A stretch of 64,000 nt of DNA from Haberlea rhodopensis (taxonomy: Eukaryota; Streptophyta; Magnoliopsida; Lamiales; Gesneriaceae). Under the pieces are notes generated by a model, which saw only the letters and a list, made by a program, of their open reading frames with translations, was not told where the DNA came from and did no database searches. The stretch is taken from positions 620,001-684,000 of the forward strand of contig CAJQUN010000001.1 in assembly GCA_907163345.1 (NCBI GenBank). The letters run 5' to 3'. The position numbers and the translations under genes were made by a program. The stretch's first letter is position 1, and each line of letters starts with the position of its first letter. Positions 54,449-64,000 of this stretch are shown here, piece by piece.

Positions 54449-57400
54449 ACTCTTCCCTCCTTTAAAAATTTCGACCTCGAAATTTGTACCTGTATCAGGA
54501 AATAACCATGGATACTGTTTCCTCATATGTTCAACTGTTTCCCAAGTAGCTTCACGTTCTAAATGATTTCTCCATTGTACTTTTACCATAGGAATTGTGC
54601 GATTCCTTAACTGTTTATCCTTGTATGCTAACAGCTTAACTGATTCTTCAACATAACTTAAATTTTCAGACATTTCAATTGGTTCATCATGAAGAACATG
54701 AGATGGATCAGATCTGTATCGTCGTAACATACTTACATGAAACACATTATGAATTTGAGCCAAATGAGGTGGTAATGCAAGTCGATATGCTAAAGGTCCC
54801 ACTTTATCAAGTATCTCATACGGACCGATATATCGTGGACTCAACTTTCCTTTCTTCCAAATCGTAGAATACCTCTCCAAGGAGAAACACGAAGAAACAC
54901 TTTTTCACCAATCTGATAGTCCATTTCTCTTCTATGTTGATCAGCATAACTCTTTTGTCGATCTTGTGCCGCTTTCAATCGAGTTTTTACAATGTTTATC
55001 TTTTCAACTGTTTCTTGAACAAGATCTGGACCTTCTACTATTCGCATTCCTTCTTCATCCCAACATACTGGACTTCTACATTTCCTACCATATAAAGCTT
55101 CATATGGTGCCATACCAATACTGCTATGATATTGATTATTATAAGCAAACTCCATCAAAGCAATATACTCATCCCATGAACCTTTGAAATCAAGAACACA
55201 TGATCGAAGCATTTCTTCTAATGTCTGAATTGTTCTTTCTGACTGTCCATCTGTTTGAGGATGAAATGCAGTACTAAAATGCAGTTTAGTACCTAATGCT
55301 TGTTGCAAACTTTCCCAAAATCTCGATGTAAACCGAGGATCTCTGTCTGATATAATAGATAAAGGCACACCATGTAATCTAACAATTTCATTCACATACC
55401 TTGTTGCTAAACTTTCAAGTGTAGAGCCCCATCTAAATGATAAGAAGTGAGCTGATTTTGTCAATCGGTCTACAATCACCCAAACTGCATCATTCTTCTT
55501 CTGAGTTACAGGTAAACCATAAACAAAATCCATTGTTATACGTTCCCATTTCCAAACTGGAATCGGTAGTGGATAATTTCCCAACTGGTGCTTGATGTTC
55601 AGATTTCACCTGTTGGCATGTCAAACATTTCGATATATACTCAGCTACATCCTTCTTCATTCGAGGCCACCAATAATGGGTTCTCAGAGTCTGGTACATC
55701 TTCGTACTACCGGGATGCATAGCATACGGTGCAATGTGTGCTTCCTCCATTATTTCATGCCTTATATTATCCACATTAGGAACACAAAGTCGATTATGAA
55801 TCATCAAAGTACCATCATCATTGATCACAAATGATGTACTCTTTCCCTGTTTCACTTTCTCTGTAATACTAATCAATTTATCATCATGACACTGATCATT
55901 TTTAATTCTTTCAGTCATCACTGGTCTAATACAGAACGAAGCACATATGATACCCGTTTCATTCACATTCAAAGCAATATTCATCTTTCTCAACTCTAAC
56001 AGATATGTCATAGAATGTACTGATAGACAAGAAACAGTACCATATGATTTTCTGCTCAACGCATCAGCAACAACATTAGCCTTGCCAGGATGATATTCAA
56101 TAGTGCAATCATAATCTTTCAATAATTCAAGCCATCTTCTTTGACGTATATTCAATTCTTTCTGACTCAACAGATATTTCAGACTCTTATGATCAGTAAA
56201 GATTTGAAATGTAGTACCATACAAATAATGTCTCCATATCTTTAAAGCAAAGACAACAGCAGCAAGCTCAAGATCATGAGTAGGATAAGACATTTCATAT
56301 GGTTTCAATTGTCGAGAAGCATAAGCTATAACTTTTCCACATTGCATTAAAACACAACCAAGACCTTGATATGAAGCATCACTGTAAATAACAAAATCAT
56401 TGGTACCTGATGGAATCGTCAGAACTGGAGCAGTTGTGAGTTTTTCTTTTAATTTATCAAAACTTCTTTGACATTCATCTGTCCACCTAAAAGAAACATT
56501 TGTGTGCAACAACTTTGTCAATGGAGTAGCAATAAGAGAAAAGTTTTCTACAAATCTCCTATAATAGCCAGCTAAACCAAGGAAACTACGAACTTCTGTA
56601 ACATTTTTCGGAATTTCCCACTTCGTTACTGCTTCAATTTTCACTGGATCAACTTTTATACCTTCACCAGATACAACATGCCCCAAAAATACCACTTGAT
56701 TCAGCCAAAACTCACATTTACTCAATTTTGCATACAAATGTTTATCACGCAATGTTTGCAGCACTATTCTTAACTGTTGTTCGTGTTCTTCAGTAGATTT
56801 TGAATAAATCAGAATATCATCGATGAAAACAATCACAAATTTATCTAGATAGGGTCTAAACACATCATTCATCAATGCCATAAAGACAGCAGGTGCATTT
56901 GTCAACCCAAATGGCATAACAAGAAATTCATAGTGACCGTACCTGGTTCTAAACGCTGTTTTTGGTATATCCGTTTCTGAAATTTTCAACTGATGGTATC
57001 CAGATCTCAGATCAATTTTAGAAAAGACAGTAGCACCTTGTAATTGATCAAACAAATCATCTATTATGGGTAGTGGATATTTGTTCTTAACAGTCACACG
57101 GTTCAATTGTCGATAATCAATACATAATCTCAAGGTACCATCTTTCTTTTTAACAAACAACACAGGTGCGCCCCAAGGTGATATACTCGGTCTAATAAAT
57201 CCCTTATCCAGTAATTCTTGTAACTGAGTTTTCAATTCATTTAGTTCAATAGGTTCCATTCTGTAAGGTGAAATAGAAATTGGTGTAGTACCACTAGGCA
57301 TATCAATAGTAAACTCAATATCTCGATTAGGAGGTAATCCTGGTAATTCATCTGGAAATACTTCTGGATATTCTCTGACTACTGGAATATCTTCAAGTTT

Positions 57401-58903
57401 CAAACCACATATTCTGCTATCTATAATATAAGCTAAATAAGCTTCACAACTTCCCTTAATCAATCTAGATGCCGTAGTTGTAGCAATGATACATGTCTGT
57501 AAAATTTGTCTTTCTCCTTTAAACACAAACTGAGTTTGATCAGGAAGTTGTAATACTATCTCTTTAGTAAAACAATCCAATTTAGCATGATATGCAATCA
57601 ACCAATCCATACCAAGAATTATATCAAAATCCTTCAATTGCAACACAATAAGGGTAGCAAACAACTCAGTATTTCCAATCAACAGTTTACACTGACGATG
57701 CACCATATTCACAACAACTATACCCCCAACTGGAGTTCGAACATATAAATCATAGCTCAATGGTTCTGGTTTTGCATGCACATGTGTTATGAATGCTTGT
57801 GATATGAAAGAATGAGTTGCACCAGGATCAAATAAAACATAAGCAATTGTATCAAAGATCGATAAATTACCAGTGATAACAGTTGGTGCAGTACTTGCTT
57901 CTTCTTGAGTCATCGCAAACACACGGGCCTGATTATTAGCTTTGCTTTCTTCCAAACCAACACCTCTTCCCATACCAGGCTTTCCTCGACCTCTGCCTCG
58001 ACCAGCATTAACATTACTTGACCTTGGTTGGTCCACTGTAGGCTCATCTTGTGGTTTATAACAGTTTCTTGCAATGTGACCCGGTTCACCACATCGAAAA
58101 CATTTTCGTGTCAGAAGTCTACATTCTCCAAAATGATTCTTGCCACAATGGATACAAGTTGGTGATGTTGAGGTAAACCCAGAAATTTTACTTGCTAATG
58201 GTGCACCACTGAAACTGGCACCTTTGGAACCACTAGGAAAAGGCTTTTGTGGAGGTACTTGGAATACTTTCTTCTTACCAACACCACTACTTTCTTCACT
58301 TTGTCGTTTCTTGAAAGCTTTGGATTCAGCTTCCAACTTCTCAGCACGAATAACTGCAGATTTCAACTTACTATAGGATTCCAAATCTGTTGTTGTCAGG
58401 CGATCACGAATAGTGAATCGTAATCCCATTTCAAACCTGCTACATTTCTTCTTCTCAGTAGCAACCATGTGTGGAGCATAACGTGACAACTGATTAAACA
58501 ACACTTCATACTCTGCCACTGATATGTTCCACTGCTTCAATTCAAGAAATTCTTTCTCTTTCTGATCTTTGTACACTTCGGGTGAGTATGCATCATTAAA
58601 CTTAGTCAGAAAGTCCTCCCAAGTCAAAACAGGTGGCTGAACAGTACTGTTAGGAACGGTTTCCCACCAATCATATGCATTGCCCTGAAGAAGCGACACT
58701 GTATAATCAAACTTCTCTTCAGGAGTACATCTCAATAGATTTAGAATTCTTTCTGTTCTTTTCAGCCATGTCTCAGCCTCCGCTGGATTGGTAGTACCCC
58801 TAAACTCTTCAGCTCCCATCTTTCTTAGTTTATCATACCTCCTTTCACAAAATTCATGAGGAGGAACATGTGGAAACTGTCTATAAGTGTCATGAACAGG
58901 CAT
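54404..58903 (-). pseudogene. gag-pol of the Tekay-like Gypsy element, two frameshifts
   Basis: The ATG at 58903 (MPVHDTYRQFPHVPP) opens a frame of 1137 codons: gag (AEAETWLKRTERILNLL; NAYDWWETVP), CCHC knuckles (CFRCGEPGHIARNC), protease (LFDPGATHSFIS, with Pro in the position usually Ser or Thr), RT (LRLCIDYRQLNRVTVKNKYP; catalytic FIDDILIYS), RNase H (YSDASYQGLGCVLMQ; FTDHKSLKYLLSQKEL), integrase HHCC region (HPGSTKMYQTL..CLTCQQVK). Near 55580 the frame shifts to 55584-54841 (PLPIPVWKWERITMDFVYGLP; IISDRDPRFTSRFWESL; FHPQTDGQSERTIQTLEEML), and near 54860 again to 54880-54404, with the integrase tail PRYIGPYEILDKVGPLAY and a chromodomain (YKDKQLRNRTIPMVKVQWRN; ATWE). All domains are present; two indels block the full product. 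Confidence 0.92.
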
Positions 58904-59112
58904 TCCTTGAACATGAGGAGGAAAAGAATGTGATGCATGAGACTCAGGCTCGGCTGCTTCTTCCCCTCTATGGCTTTGCTCATCATTTACCCTTTATGAC
59001 ACAAGTAATGACTTATGTAATCATGTAACACATAAGAACAATGCAGCATATCATAATGATGCATGGTCATAGTCTACATAATCTTAGACCTTTGCTCTGA
59101 TACCAAATCAAC
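58904..59112 (-). other. leader and primer-binding site of the Gypsy element
   Basis: On the minus strand the LTR ends ..GGGTGTCACA and after GTTGATT comes the primer site TGGTATCAGAGCAAAGG (about 59106-59090). The gag frame is open upstream of the chosen ATG for about 30 codons but has no other ATG after the preceding stop. Confidence 0.75.
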
Positions 59113-61302
59113 TGTGACACCCCTACCTTTTCATTACACATGACACGCATATCTCTTTTATACACGTGTAAATACATGAGGCATGTCGCCTAACATTTAT
59201 CCTGTAAGGGCGTCACAGTACTTATATACATACACATGACTGTGACTATAGCATTACTATAGTACCATATTTAATTCGTTGCAGCGGAAATTTTACTTTA
59301 TAACATGTAAATTTAAAACTTTTCCATAACCATATGTACATGGCATATATGCCACAAAAATGGACTGATGTTGTATCTCGCATTACTCATACCAAAAACC
59401 TATACACTTATATGTACGATGATGAGCAGAGGGAGAAGAACTACAGATCAGCCGGCCAACCTTGTATCCATACTGGAAAATACTTCAAAAAGACTTCTAG
59501 GCCTTCCTCTAGAGTCGACTTTTACTTTGGATTATCTGAAACAAAACACTTCACTGAGTATATACAAATAACCGATATTCAACATCACATAAGTATATAA
59601 CTCATCAAAACTGTAGTAATACTTGTACAACAAGTAATTCACATGTACACATGTATGTATGATTATTTGTTCTTCTGTTATGGATCCACTAGAATCATGA
59701 ACAATTTGTGATCACAAGATGGCAATGGCACTCTATAGATCCCCTTTTGAGTTCTCAATTAACTCGGGATATTCTTTGATTCTGTAATTCTGACCGTACT
59801 CAGAATGCATTAACACATGGTTCAAGATCCTTAGCATCCATAACAGAGTTCATTAATCTCTTATGTATGCACATGAATGCACAATTCAGAATCACATTTC
59901 AATATAATGAAACATCACATCATATACAACACGTATTTACATCCTTTATAGACGCAATTCATAGAACAGAAATCATATACTTATGTACAGTTAAATACCA
60001 AGTTATAGGATATACTCACAAACGATATTCCTATCTCGAAAAACTCTTTTAGTTCGCCTTATCTGTAGCTTGTTCGAGATTAGGACCTATAAATACATTT
60101 ATCTCAAACACATGAATAAATCATCTAATATTTACATTTAACATGTTTTCATAGTTCACATACTCATACTAGGCTTCCCATACTTAAACTCATCAAAGAA
60201 AACCATTTTTTTCAAAATTTTGGCTGAAGAGATCGATCTCTACACAGAGGCGATCGATCGCTACATGGCAGAATGGTTTTGTTGAAAATTCTGCATTTTT
60301 CAGCTTTGACACCTTTTGGTATAAAATTCATAACTAATTCATATTAACTCCAAATGAGCCCCACTTTACGTCAAATTAAAGATAACTCAAAGATCTACAA
60401 TTCATATTTGACGTGCTTAAATTAATTCAATCATCTTCATAGACAAAATTAGCCAAGAACATCAAGTTTCAGAAATCATCACACTTTAGAGGTCAACCTG
60501 TACATAGTTTAGTAAAATTGACATAACTCATGCATTATAACTCCAAATTACTTGAATTTACTATCAAATTAAAGATAACTTAACATACTACAACTTTCAT
60601 GTGAACACCAACATCAAAATTAAAGTCTAAGAATTCCAAAAATTCGAAACACCATAGGAGTTCTGTTTTTCAGCAGATTTCTTATACAAACACATGTTCT
60701 TTCTTTCCAAAACCTCTTCTATCTTCTTTAAACCTATTCCCTTCATGTATAACATCAAAATCTACTTCAAAAGATATGTTTTCATCTAACACATGCAAAC
60801 CCTATATGTCTTCTCAACCAACATCAACAAACACATCTTTAAACTTGTCAAAACCATAGAAAATAAAGAGTATAAACATAGGTATACCTTCCTCTATAAG
60901 TTTTTGGCACAAAACTTGAGTTTCTATGGACTTTGTATAGCTTTCCCTCAAGGAGCAGATGAAGAAACGAAAATGGAAGATAAAATCTGATTTCCTTCCT
61001 TCCTAAGGCACTAGATAACTATTAATTATATTACATATTGCACTTTAGCCCTTCAAATCTCTATCATCTTACACTTAAGTCCCTTAACTATGTCTATTCC
61101 TTATTTTATCCATATTCTCGATATAATGAAACCGACTCATTAGATTTCAATTCTTATCATAATTATCACTCAAGTCATACATTCAATAGAATCCAAAACA
61201 CTATCGTCACAATAGACCCAACATTTTATGCATATCAAATGCTTCTATATGAGTCATGATGTTAATGCATGATCATGTAAATCATGCAAAAGTTTTGGGT
61301 CG
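59113..61302 (-). repeat. 5' LTR of the minus-strand Gypsy element
   Basis: About 2190 bp; begins (+ coordinates) tgtgacacccc and ends gttttgggtcg, where the expected final ttaca is cut off by the plus-strand LTR starting at 61303. Contains a palindrome pair agatcgatct/gcgatcgatcgc at 60230-60261. Confidence 0.85.
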
Positions 61303-62042
61303 TGTAATGCCTTGATTTGTGTTATATACGTGTGATATGATTATGGTGTAATTATATCATTTCACGGTATAATAATAGGGTTCAGGTGGAACCAAGAAAG
61401 AATGAAAACATGAAAACATGATGTATAAAATGTAGTGTAAAGATATGCTTTGAACTTGTATGCATTGAAGGTGCATGAGCATGTGTATTTGAGTTGCAAG
61501 TGGGCATTTGAATGTCATGTGAATTTGGAGTTGCATTTGAATATGAGGTTCATTTCATGTACATGTGATTTAACATGTAATTATCTCCAAATGACATGAT
61601 ATCAAGTAAGTTAAGGACTTAATGACCTTATATCAAGTGCATGATGGAGGCAAAATCACATAATACACCACTTTCACCTAAAAATCTCTACAAGCTCCTC
61701 TCCAAACCCTTAGAGCTTTTGGTAGGCAAAGCTTGGATTTTCACTTGTGAAGTGAGCTAGGAAGTTGGGTGAAGTGATTTCTTAGCCTCTTGGTAAGAAA
61801 TTCATAGTTGTATACTTGAATTATTCATTAATGTTGATATATGTGAAGGAAAAGCTCAAGTGTGCATGTGTACAATCATAACATGTTTATATGCTAGGAA
61901 TTGGAATCTATGATGTTAGATTTATGTTTATATGTTCCTAGGTATTGCAAGAAACATGTTGACATGGTTTAATATGAGGTGTAGGAGAAGATTCATGGAG
62001 ATAAGCTTGAAAATCGCCATGCTCTCACTTTTCTGGGCATCG

Positions 62043-62248
62043 GCGATCGATCGGTGCGAGTAAGCGATCGATCGCCGATGACAGTAACATTTTAAGGCGG
62101 TGAAATTGGATGGCGATCGATCGGTGAAAGTGTCGCGATCGATCGCGATGAACAGAGCATTGTGGCGATCGATCGCCAAGTTGTTGCGATCGATCGCGAG
62201 GGGGCAGAGAGTTTTGGCGATCGATCGGTGTTGATCGCGATCGATCGC
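62043..62248. repeat. paired GCGATCGATCG palindrome array in the Gypsy LTR
   Basis: Eight copies, at 62043, 62064, 62113, 62135, 62165, 62186, 62217 and 62237. They form four pairs whose members are 20-22 bp apart; the last three pairs repeat every 52 bp. In each pair the first member ends in ..CGG or ..CGC and the second is the perfect GCGATCGATCGC. Confidence 0.9.
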
Positions 62249-62539
62249 CAGTGTTAATATTTTGAAAAATAAAATATTTTGTGGAATTTGATTTTAATGC
62301 CTATGATAACATGATATATTGTTGGCATTGTTGTAGCACCATCACAGGGGACAGGACAACGAGGCACTTAGCTATTGACAACTGCTTTATCTCGTTTGTG
62401 TCGCAGTACAGGTACGTGTTGACGTACGGAGTATAGATATGATATGATGATGCTATTATGGTTTTGATATCATATGATTTATGTTATCGTTGTGTCATAT
62501 GATTGGTAGTATCATATGCATGTGCATACATAGATTTCA

Positions 62540-62790
62540 TATGAGTGGTATGGATGCCTTGATAGATATGTGTATATGCTTTGGTACGATCATTGTCTTG
62601 ATAGATATACCTGGTGGGGTATATGCTTTGACTGCCACGATAGATATGCTAGTGTTGGGCGTATGCTTTGACTGGGATCGGTGCCTGGATAGATATGCTA
62701 GTGTGGGGCATATGCTTGGGCTGGGATCGTTGCCACGATAGATATACTACATATGCTTTGGCTTGAGAGATATACGCCTGATTGTGGGTA
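62540..62790. repeat. degenerate tandem repeat gatagatatgctagtg...
   Basis: Four to five imperfect units containing gatagatat(g/a)c, a (g/c)tggggcatatgcttt core and gggatcg(g/t)tgcc, with unit length drifting around 50-65 bp. Located in the downstream half of the LTR. Confidence 0.6.
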
Positions 62791-63319
62791 TATACTCTGG
62801 TTATTATCACAGATGAGTATGGTACTATGATATGTGCTGCTAATATGAAGATGTGATGTGGTTTCACTGACATATTGAGCTGAATAGGCATATCATATGA
62901 GACTCGTGATAATAGGGAACTTGTTGAGACATGTCATGACATAGTGCATTTGTGGATGCATGATACAGAACATTCACGTTATCTGATTTATTGTGCTTTA
63001 TCATTGATATTGATATTGTGTTTTGATATTGCACTGAGATAGTTGTTATCTATACTCACGTTGTGAATGTTTCTGTAGGGACTCATAGACGTGGGGGAGC
63101 GTGAGTCATGATTTCCGCTGCGAGGGGAACCACTGCCTAGGAGTTCTTTTGAATTAGGTTGTTTATGTACATGATATGTATAGTTTGTTAGGTTTTTGAT
63201 AACCTTGTAAACAACTTAACTAGTATGAACTCTTAATCCGTGCATGGTCTATTACTTAATTCAGACTCACATATGTATGTTTAATGGATACATAAGGATT
63301 AAGTAAATCAGGCCCCACA

Positions 63320-64000
63320 TTAGTGGTATCAGAGCAGTGGTTCGAGAACGGGATGAACAAGGGTAGAGGAAGTGAGTTAGGGAGTTACCTAATCACTTAA
63401 AGGCATGTGATATTTATGATCTAGTGTCTGGGAACATGCTTTGTATTTGTATCTGTTATTGTTAATCCTTGTTTTGCAGGATGATAGTATGAGTGGGTTT
63501 GGTTTGAATCCTTATGCGTGGCATAAGTGATGTTGTGGGTGTAGTTGTGATTGGTATACCGGATTTCTGTACTATCATTTGGCAAGGGAAACATGATATG
63601 TTTCGTGGGAACTATTTCACTGATTCCGTGGTAATGGTATGTCGGTCAATACTGAATCGGAAGAGTAAGTTGTACAGTGGTTGGAGTGTGAAAAGCAAAG
63701 CTTGGTATCAGCTCCATGTGCAAAGTCAGCCTGCATGAGATTGTGTATCCGACCTAATGATGGACTGGCCGTTGACACATGATGTGTGAATGGAAGTGAA
63801 GATACAGGTTATTGATCACTGTATCTAGTTCAGGGGCAAGTCTTGATATTGCAATCTGTGGTTGCATTGTCAGTTCGACATGTATGGCCTGAATGGGAAT
63901 GTAATACTTTGCTCTTGCTCTGTGGATAGTAAGGCTAACGCAGTGTGTTTACATTGGGAGATGATGCAGATATGGATTACTTGTGGTACTCAAAATGGTA
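63320..64000 (+). other. primer-binding site and leader of the plus-strand Gypsy element
   Basis: TTAG then TGGTATCAGAGCAGTGG (63324-63340), complementary to initiator tRNA-Met. The following 660 bp have no gag-like frame; gag is expected beyond the window edge. Confidence 0.7.

Larger units (their letters stand above)
53551..61302 (-). mobile_element. chromodomain Gypsy element (Tekay-like), 3' LTR truncated
   Basis: Minus-strand order: 5' LTR (61302-59113, its first five bases replaced by the next element), primer site TGGTATCAGAGC at about 59106-59095, gag-pol (58903-54404), polypurine AAAGGAGGGAAGAG (about 54466-54450), 3' LTR (54448-53551). The 3' LTR starts TGTAACGACCC and covers only about 895 of the 2190 bp. 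Over the shared part the LTRs differ at roughly ten positions by eye (about 1%). A chromodomain after integrase identifies a chromovirus; LTR ends TGTAACG..GTCACA fit the Tekay/Del group. Confidence 0.88.
61303..63319 (+). repeat. 5' LTR of a plus-strand Gypsy element running out of the window
   Basis: 2017 bp, TGTAATGCC...GGCCCCACA, followed after four bases by the primer site TGGTATCAGAGC (63324). It inserted into the LTR of the minus-strand Gypsy element, after gggtcg; the matching duplication and 3' LTR lie beyond 64000. The ends fit Tekay-type Gypsy elements. Inside are a GATCGATC palindrome array (62043-62248) and a degenerate 50-70 bp repeat (62540-62790). Confidence 0.8.

Noticed and set aside
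62043..62248. GCGATCGC-like palindromes suggesting cyanobacterial (HIP1) DNA
   Set aside because: They are confined to one LTR with plant retroelement hallmarks; the core is GATCGATC in regular spacing, not the dispersed HIP1 octamer.
63324..63340. TGGTATCAGAGC motifs as possible tRNA pieces
   Set aside because: These (also at 34796, 39675, 14194-14205 and 59095-59106) are primer-binding sites complementary to initiator tRNA-Met, not tRNA genes; no cloverleaf is present.

Overview
This is plant nuclear DNA, most likely from a eudicot. The genes are split by spliceosomal introns or are typical intronless plant genes. Spacers are AT-rich, and more than half of the window consists of plant LTR retrotransposons (Copia and Gypsy). 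The species cannot be named from the sequence. No rRNA, tRNA, CRISPR array or organelle gene cluster was seen.

Host genes lie mostly in the left half. On the + strand are an intronless nuclear gene for chloroplast EF-Tu (TUFA, 3002-4435) and an intronless P-type PPR protein that is probably mitochondrial (6138-8012). Convergent to the PPR gene is a 14-exon AAA+ ATPase of the PCH2/TRIP13 family (8385-16419, minus strand), whose exon phases all join cleanly into a 470-residue protein. Two small uncharacterised single-exon genes follow (17867-18346 +, 19108-19530 -). A five-exon NBR1/JOKA2 selective-autophagy receptor gene lies at 27756-32128 on the minus strand. This NBR1 copy is unusual: it has no ZZ zinc finger between PB1 and FW, and its reading frame shifts just before the expected LIR/second-UBA tail. 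These genes do not form a pathway cluster; they are an ordinary plant gene island.

Mobile DNA fills the rest. A 1.5-kb non-autonomous Copia-like element with internal minisatellites sits in PCH2 intron 6, and a foldback (MITE-like) element lies upstream of PCH2. From 20.4 to 25.8 kb is a decayed Tat-lineage Gypsy remnant with tandem repeats and an antisense coiled-coil ORF. A decayed minus-strand Copia 5' part follows at 25.8-27.5 kb. The centrepiece is a nested pair: Copia-A (34337-48093, 457-bp LTRs, TSD GTCAA) was interrupted in its reverse-transcriptase region by Copia-B (38179-46867, about 1.5-kb LTRs, TSD ATTTT). Copia-B is almost intact, with a single in-frame stop in integrase.

The right end (48.1-64 kb) is a retrotransposon graveyard. 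It holds a minus-strand Copia relict, then a plus-strand Copia relict whose 3' LTR is split by a 2.5-kb TIR element with a TAA duplication. A chromodomain-bearing Gypsy element follows on the minus strand (53551-61302). Its upstream LTR is cut by the 2-kb 5' LTR of another Gypsy element on the + strand (61303-63319), which runs out of the window. No wholly new biological system is evident. The signals most worth checking are the ZZ-less, frameshifted NBR1, the hairpin array in the Copia-B leader, and the paired GATCGATC palindromes in two Gypsy LTRs.
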